Source: Udeniomyces pyricola
Taxonomy: Eukaryota; Basidiomycota; Tremellomycetes; Cystofilobasidiales; Mrakiaceae
Assembly: GCA_039545295.1 (NCBI GenBank)
Contig: BCIK01000034.1
Span: 118,100 to 182,099, forward strand
Length of the DNA stretch: 64,000 bases
Direction: 5' to 3'
Shown: piece by piece, positions 54,757 to 64,000 of the stretch
Layout of the letters: each line of letters starts with the position of its first letter
Numbering within the stretch: the first letter of the stretch is position 1
Notes under the pieces: generated by a model
What the model was told of the DNA's origin: nothing
Databases searched by the model: none
What the model saw: only the letters and a program-made list of their open reading frames with translations
Program-made: the position numbers and the translations under genes

Positions 54757-55744
54757 ATGACTTCCGAAAACACTCAGTACGTTTATCACTCCTTCTATCG
54801 TCCTCTGGGCATGCTCATCTCGCCTACTGCTCTCCACCCACCCTCCTGGCTTTCTCTTTGCCCGCTTCTTCTATCACCGCTAATTGATCCGTCATCTCGT
54901 CTTGCGCACGTTTCACTTCAGAGATGTTACTACTGCTTCCGCTTCTGTTGGCGAAACCCCTGCTCTTGACAAGGCTGTCGAAACTGTCACTGCGCAGGAC
55001 AAGGGCAAAGGCAAGGCTGTCGAGGTGCGTACTGGTCAACCTTCCCGTCAATCAACAAACAAACCACACCTCTGCAGACGCAAGATGGATCCATGGAACA
55101 TCTTGAATCATACGTTCCATCTCGAATCCCGCCAGTCTTATAACTGCCGACTCGATTCACGGCCATCATGGAACATCTGCAAGATGTTGTCCGCGCTTGT
55201 GCTGACAGTCGTTCTCGCTGATGGGCCGTTCATCCGACACTCCTGCAACAATACGCGACGCGAATGATCGTTTGTGTTTGTTTTTCATTACTGACCCGAC
55301 TGTTCTCTCACCCTTTGTATATTTTTTGCCATTGTTATGCTCTCTCTCTATCTATGATCCTGACATCTCTGGATGGTTTAATTAGACCCCCGCCGAGGAT
55401 GATGATGACGACGAAGAGGAGTCTGACAACGAGGAGATGGACGAGGACGACGTCGTTGAGGACGTAAGTTGTCACGAATCCTCATGCAGGACTCTGCCAA
55501 GCGAACCGACCCGTTAGGCCTAGCAAGTACTCACGCAGTTCGCCTGTGTTACACACATGCACAGGATCTTTCCGAGATTGACCCCTCGTCGATTCTCTCG
55601 TCCAACCGACGATCGACCCGCTCTCAGGTAGACTACTCGTCGGCTGATGCCCTCAAGAAGGCCGGCTTGAGCGAGGCTGCCGATGACGAAGACGAAGAGC
55701 CCGACGTGACGTTTGACGCGTCTATGAGCACCGATGACGAATAG
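54757..55744 (+). CDS. CHZ1: Chz1-type histone H2A.Z chaperone
   Basis: Nuclear chaperone that helps deposit H2A.Z-H2B. Four exons (54757-54776, 54922-55024, 55386-55463, 55565-55744) give 126 residues. The acidic part TPAEDDDDDEEESDNEEMDEDDVVED precedes the CHZ motif DLSEIDPSSILSSNRRSTRSQVDY. The tail is acidic, ending DVTFDASMSTDDE. All introns keep frame (GTACGT, GTGCGT and GTAAGT donors). Small size and strongly acidic content are typical of the family. Upstream WDR8 ends only 298 bp before its start. Intron 2 (55025-55385) is unusually long for this window and contains nothing recognised. Confidence 0.85.
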
Positions 55745-56150
55745 GGCTTGGGATGCACTGGAGGCACCATCCAATCATCAAAGGCGACATGATGTAGGCA
55801 AAGGTGGAACGATATGTGTACGATGTATATGCTGCGGTCTCGTTGAGTGACTTTCGTGTTGACCACTGCGATGTATGCATGCTATGAGCTATATCGTATG
55901 TTCTATCAGTTGGACCGAGAAGCACGTGCAAATTGGAGGATGTTGAACAAAGATGAACGTTATACGTTATATATCTAGTGGCGCTTCCTAATTCGTCGAT
56001 CGTTGTTGTCTATGGACGATAATTATATAATGGACATGCATCATCCTCATTCAATATGTATAGCAATATGTGGTCGAGCGATCATCCATCCTCCGCCCGA
56101 CCGTCCATCTTGCATCTACCATCACCCGAGTTCTACACGCTCCTTCATCC
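55745..56150. other. Intergenic region between Chz1 and J-protein genes
   Basis: 406 bp, AT-rich, with TATGCATGC at 55874-55882 and another CATGCATC word at about 56034. Nothing coding; the C/T-rich right end is a likely leader. Confidence 0.5.
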
Positions 56151-57548
56151 ATGGCCACCATCGCAATCGCCTCAACGTCTTCCCTTCGTCTCTGTCAAAC
56201 TTCGAGGCTAACCACCGCACCATACCGCCTGTCCCTTTCCCAAAGCAGGCGCTCTGACTGCTGTCCCTTGCCTCCATCCGCTCTTCTGCCTCCCACCCGC
56301 CGCTCCTTTCACTCATCGCCACTGCGCCCCGGACCACCACCAAATCATTATGCCGCATTGAACGTCGAACGAACTGCCACCAAGAAAGAGATTAAGGAGA
56401 AGTTCTACGAGGTCAGTTCATCCCTCGTTCGGTTATATGTCGCCCGGACGATGTCGAGTGCTGAGAGCTAAGAGCTAAGAGCTAAGAGCTAAGAGCTAAG
56501 AGCTAAGAGCTAAGAGCTAAGAGCTAAGAGCTAAGAGCTAAGAGCTAAGAGCAAGAGTCCGGTCGGATTGTCGTGCCGGACCATGTATGCTCTGCCTCGT
56601 CCTAGACAAATTCGATGTCGTGGTGCGATCGCTTACACGTCCGGCTGACCTCGACGCATTCTCCGTACATCAGCTCTCCAAACAATACCACCCCGATGTT
56701 CGCCCAGGCGACGCTGTGGCCAAGGATAAGTACACATCCATCTCGCAAGCATACGCCGTTCTCGGCAACGATTCAAAACGGTTTGTACCACCATCGCCTT
56801 TCATCTTGAATGAATAGTCTGATCCGGGATCTGTTGCTCATTCATCTTCTGAGGCGTTCCCTTTCCTTACAGAAATGCGTACGATCAGAGCCTTGCCCCG
56901 GTACCGCGCTCGTACACCCCTCAAAACCCCGATTCACATACTCGGAGCGGTCGTCCGTCGTCTTGGGTCCATCCTTCGACCCGCCTAGCCCCCCGTCCGA
57001 GAAGCGGCACAGGTCCCTCACCTCAATGGCCAGGCTCGCGGGCAGGGGCTGGCGCGAATCCTGGAGGAGGAGGGCATCATCATTTCGCTGCTTCTGGTGC
57101 AGGACCTTATCATCATCCCGATCAACTTCACTCTATGCACGGCGAACCCTCTCGGCCCATGAGTCGGACGCCCGGATGGATACCGCGTTCGAGACCACAT
57201 AGGGTGGACCGCGATCGTAATATGGGGTTCGAAGATGTCACAGGAGGTTGGTCCGGCCCTCAGGGAGGCGCGAGTGGGTCGGCAGAAGTCTTTGGCTCAG
57301 GCGTCGGCCGCTCACAGGGCTTCCGCCCTAGCTCGGAGTCACCGTTCTCCGGCATGTTCGGCTTCGGACTCCTCTGCGCTTTTCTCATCAGTATCGGCGC
57401 CTCTTTGGCCGGGCGATCGTACGCGAATCGGGCGGAGATGACTAGACTAAATGAGGCGCACTTTCGCATCAAACGGGCAAAGGGCTACGATATTGCAGAG
57501 CAGGAAACTGCAGAGCAACAGAAGGGACGTCTATTTCATGATGCATGA
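56151..57548 (+). CDS. Mitochondrial J-domain protein with C-terminal membrane anchor
   Basis: Three exons (56151-56411, 56674-56780, 56873-57548) give 347 residues. The N-terminus has a mitochondrial-type presequence (Arg/Ser-rich, no acids, with SRRSD and RRSFHSSPLRP). The J-domain runs NHYAALNVERTATKKEIKEKFYELSKQYHPDVRPGDAVAKDKYTSISQAYAVLGNDSKRNAYD, with the essential HPD intact. A long Gly/Pro/His/Ser/Arg-rich middle follows, then one transmembrane helix (GMFGFGLLCAFLISIGASLAG) and a charged tail. J-domain, linker and C-terminal membrane anchor recall human DNAJC30, which acts in mitochondrial energy metabolism; that homology is suggestive only. The intron interrupting the J-domain carries a perfect heptamer minisatellite (56464-56552). 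Confidence 0.85.
56464..56552 (+). repeat. 12.7-copy perfect heptamer minisatellite (AGAGCTA) in J-domain gene intron
   Basis: Twelve consecutive perfect copies of AGAGCTA plus a five-base partial copy, 89 bp in all, within the 262-nt intron 56412-56673. Each unit contains the AGCT tetranucleotide palindrome. No copy differs from another, suggesting recent expansion or ongoing homogenisation. Confidence 0.97.
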
Positions 57549-57771
57549 CTGTCGGGACCTTGTCAAGATTCATCCCATGCGGATGAAAGAAGTCAACCAG
57601 TGTTTGGTGCGGACCTGAGACATATCGTGACGTTCTTTGTGTCGCACGCGATCAGCCTAGTCCGTCCGCGCAAGCCTGGCGTCAGAGCATATCAAGGGCA
57701 GTGGGTCATGAGAAGTTTTCAAAGCAACAGATATGAAAGAGAAAAGTCATGGATATCAATGCCCTCCGCAT
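57549..57771. other. Convergent intergenic region between J-protein and ACP genes
   Basis: About 220 bp if the ACP gene ends at 57772; nothing coding recognised. Confidence 0.4.
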
Positions 57772-58740
57772 CTAGAGACCGGCTGCAAGAGGAACAATGT
57801 GAGGACAAAGATCCGTCAGTGGATCGTCCGGGTGCGCGGACATCAAGTACAAATAGCAGGAGCCTACCATCGGGAGTCTGAATGGGAAAGAACAAGGGGA
57901 AACAGACGGTCAGCACGAGTTGTGTGATGGTTGCGAGAACACACATGCGATGGACTGACTCTGATGATGTAGTCAACAGCTGAGATGGAAACAGAGCGAA
58001 CGGAGCAATCCCGGGATGTTAGCCAAGGAGAACAAGCAGCGCGTGGAACACGCCCGTCGAAGCTGGAAGGCCAAGTGAATCGCACCTTGTCGGACAGTCC
58101 TGATCTCATCGGCCTCGGCGTCAGGGATCTGAAAGTCAAGTTGACGATATGTTGCCAAGTATATAAATGAGTGTCAACGTGAAGGCCGCGGCGCAAAGGA
58201 GGAAGCGAAGACGGAGCTAGACAGACCTCGACAAAGAAGTCCTCCTCGATGGCCATGATGACCTCGACAGCATCCAGCGAGTCAAGACCAAGGTCCTTGG
58301 TGAAGTCGGCATCGAGGTTGAGCTATTGGATGACGATGAAGTGGATGCAGAAGTGTAAACGTCGAGCGTGAAGATGGCGGCACAAGTACAGATCGAGCCG
58401 GGTTTGCCGGTCAAGGGGAGAATCGACAAGCAAGCATCGGCCGCCTGGGCATGGATGGTGGAACGTTGATACACGCGCGTTGGCTGGTTTGGGAAATGAA
58501 CCGAGGTCAACGGTTAGAGGTGATGGGGCTGACCTTGTCCTGGTTGACCTTGTCAAAAGTCCTGAAGATGTCAAGGATCCTCGTCTCGATGACATCCTTG
58601 GTGAGAGTTTGAGAGTAGGCTCGGATGGCGATGGGCGAGAAAGCCGCTCGGGAAGGAAGGGCAAAGGCCGGAGCGATGGACGTGGCTCGAGGGGTCGCTT
58701 GGAGGGCGATTCGGGGAATGGATGAGAATCGGGAGAACAT
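57772..58740 (-). CDS. ACP1: Mitochondrial acyl carrier protein (complex I subunit / type II fatty-acid synthesis)
   Basis: Carries acyl chains on 4'-phosphopantetheine in mitochondrial fatty-acid and lipoate synthesis, and is an LYR-complex subunit. Exon 1 (58534-58740) encodes an Arg/Ser/Ala-rich presequence ending near SQTLTKDVIETRILDIFRTFDKVNQDK. Exon 2 (58227-58322) gives LNLDADFTKDLGLDSLDAVEVIMAIEEDFFVE, with the phosphopantetheine serine in DSLD. Exon 3 (58086-58128) gives IPDAEADEIRTVRQ and exon 4 (57960-57979) AVDYIIR. Two micro-exons, 57868-57877 (10 nt) and 57772-57782 (11 nt), are my deduction: they splice in frame to TPDAGL and a stop, a good match to ACP C-termini such as TP(D/E)A. 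If no micro-exons are used, reading through from exon 4 would give a 28-residue tail ending at TAG 57864-57866. Total is 128 residues with micro-exons. Confidence 0.88.
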
Positions 58741-58889
58741 GATGAGGGAAGAGAAGAGGGCGAGGTGATGGGGATAGAGGTTAAGTAAGTGAGGGGTAGA
58801 AAGGGTTCGTTCTATGGTTGGGCTGATGGTGGGAACGCGCGAAGAGCACAATCGACAATCCCTCATTCCACACTTGGGCTCATGTGCTC

Positions 58890-58918
58890 ATGCTGGCTGG
58901 CTGGCTGGCTGGCTGGCT
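58890..58918. repeat. Tetranucleotide GGCT tandem run
   Basis: About seven copies of GGCT (CTGG) upstream of the leftward ACP start, likely length-variable. Confidence 0.9.
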
Positions 58919-59480
58919 CGGCTTAACGTCCCAGCGCTGTTGACAATCGTCAGCCCACACGCTTATCGTCAGCTCAGGCCCACGCCCAACGCGCTCAACG
59001 AAATCATAATCACAGAGAGTGCTCCTGTGAGCGCTGAGCTTTGAAATCCAAACTCTGCTGTATTCTGATCAAAATTCACAAGTCGACTCAGGCCAGCAGT
59101 TGGTCTTATAATATTACATCAGTGTTATGTTCCCTTGTCGCTTATGCACAGCTTCCATCACATGATCATGGGCCGGTCTGGCTTCTGACCCCCTGCGCGC
59201 ATGGACGTATATACCCGATATATGTACATTGTACTAGCTACTGTCCGCTTCAATGACCTGATTAATGCAGGCTAATTCAAGCTGATATACATGATCGGCC
59301 GAGTAAGTATAAGCTGATCGATTGATGAGCGCAGGCGTTACCTGGCTCGAAGCCCGAAGCTCAACGGCCAAGGCTCAACAACTCTCCCGTCTGGATCAGC
59401 TTGATCCATCGGCCAACGTATCCATATATCCATATATCTCCCTTCTACTCCCCCACCACCAATTCACCCTCCCCTCTTTT

Positions 59481-59487
59481 TATATAT
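59481..59487 (+). promoter_or_regulatory. TATA-like element upstream of dihydroorotase gene
   Basis: TATATAT lies about 32-38 bp before the ATG at 59519, unusually close, so it may be a leader element rather than a TATA box. Confidence 0.25.
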
Positions 59488-59518
59488 TTCCTAAGCCCTT
59501 GTCCCAAGCTCCATCGCC

Positions 59519-61039
59519 ATGAACACCATCAGTGTCCCCTCCCCTGCCGACTTTCATGTTCACCTCCGAGAAGGCCCAGTCTCCGAGCTCGTAACTCCCC
59601 ATGTTAGGCTCGGAGGTATCGATGTTGCCTACATCATGGTACGCACTCTGCTCTCAGCTTCTGTTGCCCAAGCCATCCCACCTTGATCGCTCGCATACTT
59701 TCTCCCTTGGACATGTATTCGCTACGACCCCGACGGTGATTCATCACCGCCTTCGCTTTCGCCGCGTTCCTGGCCTGTCTCTGACCGTCCTGCTGTCATT
59801 TCTCGTCGCAGCCCAACCTCACGCCCCCCATCACGACAACCGAGCGAGCCCTTGCCTACAAGGCTCACCTGCAATCACTTGCTCCCAAGACGACCTTCCT
59901 CATGACGCTTTACCTTCACCCGTCTATCACACCGGCCGAGATTCGAAAGGCGCACGAGGCCGGCATTGCGGGCGTCAAGAGCTACCCGCGAGGCGTCACC
60001 ACCAACTCGGATGGTGGAGTCGAAAACTACGAAGTCTACTACGATGTCTTTGGTGCCATGGAGCAGTGCGGCATGACGCTCAATCTTCACGGCGAAGTCC
60101 CGAGTGATGCTGACAAGGTTGGCCTGGCCTCGTTCTGGCTGAGGTTTCATCGCAAGCAACACCATGTCTGACCCCGACTGACCTGCTTACCTTCCATTCC
60201 ATATCGACTCTGGTTACACCTTTAGGGAATTTGCGTTCTCAATGCCGAGGCCTGTTTCCTTATTCAACTACACAAGATTCACAAGGCTTTCCCTAAGCTC
60301 AAGATCGTTCTTGAGCACGCGACAACTGAGGCTGCTGTCGAAGCCGTCTGTACCTTTCACCCGTGGCTTCCTTCACCGGGGGGACATCAAAGCTCATCAG
60401 TACGCCTCTGTTTTCTCACTCATAGGTCAAGCAATGCGGATCCACGGTCGCCTGTACCATCACGCCTCATCACCTTACCCTGATCGTCGATGACTGGGCT
60501 GGCCAGCCTTTCAACTTCTGCAAGCCCGTTGCCAAGTTCCCATCGGACCGAAAAGCCCTGCGGGACGTCATCGCGTCAGGTAAGCATGATAGTCGTTGTG
60601 TGTCACTGTCTGACCATTCGACTGATCGGCCCTCTGGATCTGTCATTCCGTCATCTGTTCTCATCTCCGCACATGCGCTTCTCTAGGTCACCCTCGGTTC
60701 TTCCTTGGATCCGATTCTGCTCCCCATCCCGCGTTGTCCAAAACCACCAACTCGCCTGCCACGGGCTGCGCGGCTGGAATTTACACCTCGCCCATCCTTC
60801 TTCCCCTTCTCGCAAACCTTCTGGAGTCATTCAACGCTCTCGACAAGCTCGTTGGCTTCGCCAGCCTTCACGGCAGAACTTTCTACGGCCTTCCAATCGA
60901 CGGGCTTTCCACGGTCGAGCTGCGAAAAACGGACGCTGGGAGCGAGGTCAAGCGGTACGGCTTTGGTCAGGACGGTGGCGAGGTGGTGACGTTTTGGGAG
61001 GGTAAGCAGCTCGGATGGGAAGTCGTTAGGAGTGATTGA
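59519..61039 (+). CDS. URA4: Dihydroorotase (de novo pyrimidine synthesis)
   Basis: Catalyses ring closure of N-carbamoyl-aspartate to dihydroorotate. Five exons (59519-59638, 59812-60117, 60226-60345, 60426-60579, 60687-61039) give 350 residues, the standard length for the type II class. Metal site residues are all visible: FHVHLREG (H-x-H), the carbamylated lysine in GVKSYPRG, LNLHGEV, LEHATTEAAV, TITPHHLTL and LGSDSAPH (catalytic aspartate). The C-terminus is HGRTFYGLPIDGLSTVELRKTDAG ending WEGKQLGWEVVRSD, stop TGA 61037-61039. Introns of about 80-175 nt follow the rest of the window; the third exon ends with a GTCTGT donor. In yeast this activity is a separate Ura4 protein, as here. Confidence 0.95.
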
Positions 61040-62432
61040 TGCGATTCTTCTTCCGTGTTGTCTTTTCGGAGGGCACGTGACCGAGACTCCTCTTGAGCTG
61101 TGCAGATCACCGCCATCTAAACCCAAACCCCTCTCGAAAAAGTTCCGAAATCCCATACGTTTATGGGTATACGTGGGGTATGGCTTTATCATCCGATCTA
61201 TCAGCCTACCAAATCGGTGCACCCGAAAAGTTACGGGTATAGACAGTGTTGACTGTACATATCTCCATACCTAGCTCTTGGTCTTTCTCGCATGGCGAAG
61301 TTCCGAATCAAACGAATCCAATCCAGTTCGATTCCAGAACGATTATAACAGTACTCCGGTGTGCCCGCTACCGGAGCTAGCGCTTCGAGGCGCACACGTC
61401 GAAAATCAGGCCTTTCCGATGAGACACCGCCAAGAAGTGAAAAATGAGTGTCCGGATAAGCTCGATGTAAAAAAAAGGGACATATATAGTATGTGGGGTT
61501 TAGAATACTAGGTAAACACTATCGACAAATCAATGCGAGCAGTTTACTAGTTACAATCTTTCTTTTCTCGTCAGACGTCAGTAGCCACGACTGCATCTGA
61601 TATGAACATGTAGGCCAACGATCGATATCGTAAGATCCAGAAGGCTGACATGCGCATGATTAGGGAACTTGGCAAGAAGGTGGGAAGGAAGGGGGGGATC
61701 TGAAGGATCCTACCTATCGACCGACGTCGTGTGGACCGGGATAAGAGGCCAGACCTCATCTTTGTCTGACGATATATGTGCATATATAGCGTAGGATGAA
61801 TGATGTCTTGAGTATGAGGTGATGATATCCAGCGAGGGAAGATGAAGGACAAGAGATGAAAAGAAAGAGAAGATGCAGTACTAGAGACAGGGATTTTGAT
61901 ACAAGGCAGAGAAGGGGGGGGGGGGACGATATGGGGGTTGATATCAGTTGGAAGCGGATGGCCAAAAATCGCAATCCTTTGAGGGAAAAGCAGCGACTTG
62001 GCCAGCTCCAGCGCGCGCTCAAGCCATCCGCATTAACTCGGACACGTGGCCAAGAAACCGTCGCCCAAGAAGCATTGTTTGCACCCCGTGGATATGCTCC
62101 CTCCAATGTTGATAACGAATTAGCCAACACTCTCCATGGCTGCTCACTCATATCCTCGTGCTCGTACCGTCGACTGAGCCGCAATCGCTCTGAGGGATGA
62201 TATCAGAGCATCGAAAGATGAGCGCGTCATCAAAGATCGAGCACCGTCCGGATGGGCGCGCGTGATTGCAGTAGCAGCGATTCGAGTCGGGTGAGATTGG
62301 GTGAGAGTCCGGCTTTCTTTTCGCACTTTCCAACGCCCACCTGCCTGCTCCCCTTCTGCCTTGCTAAGTCCGTCCATCCCCTCCCCCTATCTTGTTTATT
62401 CTCTCATACCCTTTCTCAAGCCATCCATCTCA
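61040..62432. other. Unresolved region after dihydroorotase
   Basis: 1.39 kb. Left part is the URA4 3' flank. A G run is at 61913-61924. A leftward reading frame at 61756-62184 and others show no family signature or convincing splice signals. Towards 62300-62430 the sequence becomes C/T-rich, like gene leaders in this window. Confidence 0.45.
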
Positions 62433-62524
62433 ATGTCCATCCCATACTCACCATCCTCTGCTCATCGCGCTCAACGTCAGGCCTCAGTCGACCATCGGGC
62501 AGACAGCGACGTGCATTTTAACGC
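62433..62524 (+). CDS. Possible first exon of a gene running off the right edge
   Basis: ATG at 62433 opens MSIPYSPSSAHRAQRQASVDHR, a hydrophilic, Arg/Ser/His-rich start that reads well, followed by ADSDVHFNA and a GTGAGT donor at 62525. The following 1.4 kb is C/T-rich and I cannot assemble a convincing set of exons, so no product is assigned. It could equally be a chance open frame inside an untranslated leader. Confidence 0.25.
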
Positions 62525-64000
62525 GTGAGTTCTGACCTCCTTTTTCTCTCCCCCTCACTGCTTCCTGTGTCTCCTTTGCTAGCAGACGCATGGCACTTGG
62601 CATTCATCGCTCTCACCCTTGTGTGTTGGTATCGTACGGCGACATGTCCGAAGCGACGACGCATATGTGATCACCGTTGTGTATCGACGCGCTACGTTCG
62701 TTGCTTCGGTGCTCTCGACGCGGTGTGGCTTAGAGTGCTTCTACAGTCACTGACCACATCGCTCTCGTCTTTTATCTTGCCACCTGTCCTCCCAGCAACA
62801 TGCCAACGCTTCACATGGTCTTTTTTGCGATACATACCGGACGTGCATGACCAGAGCCGACCTATCCGTGCAAGCACCTTCTGATTGGACCGTTATCGTC
62901 GGCCTCCCTGCGCCCGCTACATCTCTGTCTTCTGTGTCACTACATCGCCACCTGTACACCACATCAACTATCTGCCCAAGTCGTTGTCCATCTAACTTCT
63001 AGTCTTGGACCTCACACGACCGTGAAACCTCAATTGTGTAAGCACTGCTCGCTTCCATTCCGGCGTCGGCCTCCATCTGCACATGTCGTACATCGCTGCG
63101 CATGTACTGATCCATGTCCGTTCCATACTGTCACCAACCCTCCTTCCGTTTCTATTTACTCAGCAGTCATCCAGGAAATCTTGTTGCAGTCTCCAGTCCC
63201 AAGCGTACGTCTTGCTTCTATCGACATCCGGACTGGCTACCGCCATTGGCCCCTTTGCACCTCATCAACATTCCGTCCGATTCTGGTTCATTGATCATAT
63301 CTCCCTCAAGTACTGACTCGAACCTTTCCCTTGCCCAATTTACGCCCACCCTCAGCACCCATACACCTTATAGCGGGCGTGTCGCACTCCTGACTGTCAT
63401 ACGTACGTCTTCCCTTCTTGTCTTTTACCTCTATGTCCTCTATGTCCTCTATCATCTCAAGCATAGCGCCTCGGCTGACTCTAGTCTCTGCCATGACGTG
63501 GCTTCCATCCGTACTCCCCCGAACCCAGCTTCCATGGATCGAACCTATCCTCACCGCCCCGAGGCACGTGCTGGATCGATATCATCGATCATGGCCTCAC
63601 CTGTGTATGTCCAGCTTCCTTGCGTGATCCTGTCTCTGCGTCCATCCATCCTTCCACGTACCACTTCGTGTCGTCCATGTCGTGGCTATCCCTCGCCTGT
63701 GCTGTCGCTCATCTGCTGACTCTGTCTCTGTCTTGTTTGCTTGCACTTCATTCATATCATTGACGCCACTCCTTCTTTCTCGACACGCCCCTCGACTGAG
63801 CTGAACCTGCCTCGCCTGGCGGGTCTGGCTCGTCTTTTTTTCGCGACCGATGTTGCCTGGACCCAAAGGCTAAGTGCGGATCGTTTTTTCTTCATCCAAG
63901 TTATGCCTGGAATCGTCGTGGCCCTGCATTTTCTGTAAAACGCCGTCGTAATCGCGAAATTTTTTCGCTTTTTTCTAACGCTCGTGGGAGTATGTTCCGG
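62525..64000. other. Pyrimidine-rich stretch to the right edge, probable long leader
   Basis: Nearly 1.5 kb of strongly C/T-rich plus strand with many possible GT and AG splice words. A long frame at 63114-63719 is low-complexity and unrecognised. It most likely belongs to the 5' region, including leader introns, of a gene starting beyond 64000. Confidence 0.4.

Larger units (their letters stand above)
58741..59518. promoter_or_regulatory. Divergent promoter of ACP and dihydroorotase genes
   Basis: 778 bp. Contains a (GGCT)n run at 58890-58918, AT-rich DNA with TATATA words (59470-59490), and a leader of TCATCTC-like pyrimidine text before the rightward ATG. No gene. Confidence 0.5.

Noticed and set aside
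61756..62184. Leftward 142-residue reading frame with a hydrophobic stretch
   Set aside because: Spans a poly-G/poly-C tract and low-complexity DNA; no start context, splice support or family match.
63114..63719. A 201-residue plus-strand frame in the C/T-rich right end
   Set aside because: Serine/proline/leucine-rich composition expected of pyrimidine-rich DNA; no conserved motif.

Overview
The window reads as nuclear DNA of a basidiomycete fungus, most likely a tremellomycete-type yeast. The evidence is intron-dense genes with short GT-AG introns, moderate GC, and protein types shared by basidiomycete yeasts (GPI-anchored chitin-deacetylase-like enzyme, Byr4/Bfa1, DUF7704, DUF4211, Ctr copper transporter). 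The species call is inference. I saw no rRNA, tRNA, CRISPR, plasmid or transposon. Almost every gene is intact and of housekeeping type.

Layout, left to right. 1-689: 5' part of an aromatic/2-aminoadipate-type aminotransferase (minus, runs off the left edge). 1585-2596: ribosomal protein eL28 (minus). 3526-7043: phosphopentomutase/PGM2-type enzyme (plus). 7538-10684: GPI-anchored polysaccharide (chitin) deacetylase (plus). 11814-14494: divergent pepsin-family protease (minus). 14803-17670: DUF4211 protein (minus). 18000-18690: DCC-family thiol oxidoreductase-like protein (minus). 19247-19853: tiny hydrophilic protein (plus). 20623-22251: syntaxin-18/Ufe1 (plus). 22557-23965: mitoribosomal bS16m (minus). 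24248-27081: Sas10/Utp3 (plus). 27980-31239: Byr4/Bfa1 (plus). 31986-33644: Tvp38/VTT protein (plus). 34349-36606: Tpa1/Ofd1 prolyl hydroxylase (plus). 37069-37903: DUF7704 membrane protein (plus). 38483-41444: leucine-rich-repeat protein (plus). 42476-44631: PhyH-like dioxygenase (plus). 45161-46305: Ctr copper transporter (plus). 46662-51417: long coiled-coil protein (minus). 52021-54458: WDR8/WRAP73 (plus). 54757-55744: Chz1 histone chaperone (plus). 56151-57548: mitochondrial J-domain protein (plus). 57772-58740: mitochondrial acyl carrier protein (minus). 59519-61039: dihydroorotase (plus). 61040-64000: mostly unresolved, pyrimidine-rich to the right.

The genes do not form a cluster or pathway. 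Loose themes are mitochondrial biogenesis (bS16m, ACP, J-protein, perhaps DCC), ribosome production (eL28, Sas10, Tpa1), and spindle pole or microtubule control (Byr4, WDR8, perhaps the divergently transcribed coiled-coil protein).

Points worth a second look: a PCNA-binding-like motif at the extreme N-terminus of the DUF4211 protein; a pepsin-like protein with DTA/DAG active-site motifs; a very long C-terminal extension on bS16m; micro-exons in the deacetylase and ACP genes; a perfect 7-bp minisatellite in the J-protein intron with smaller heptamer repeats elsewhere; and recurrent CATGCATG palindromes in noncoding DNA. I found no convincing evidence of a wholly new multi-gene system.
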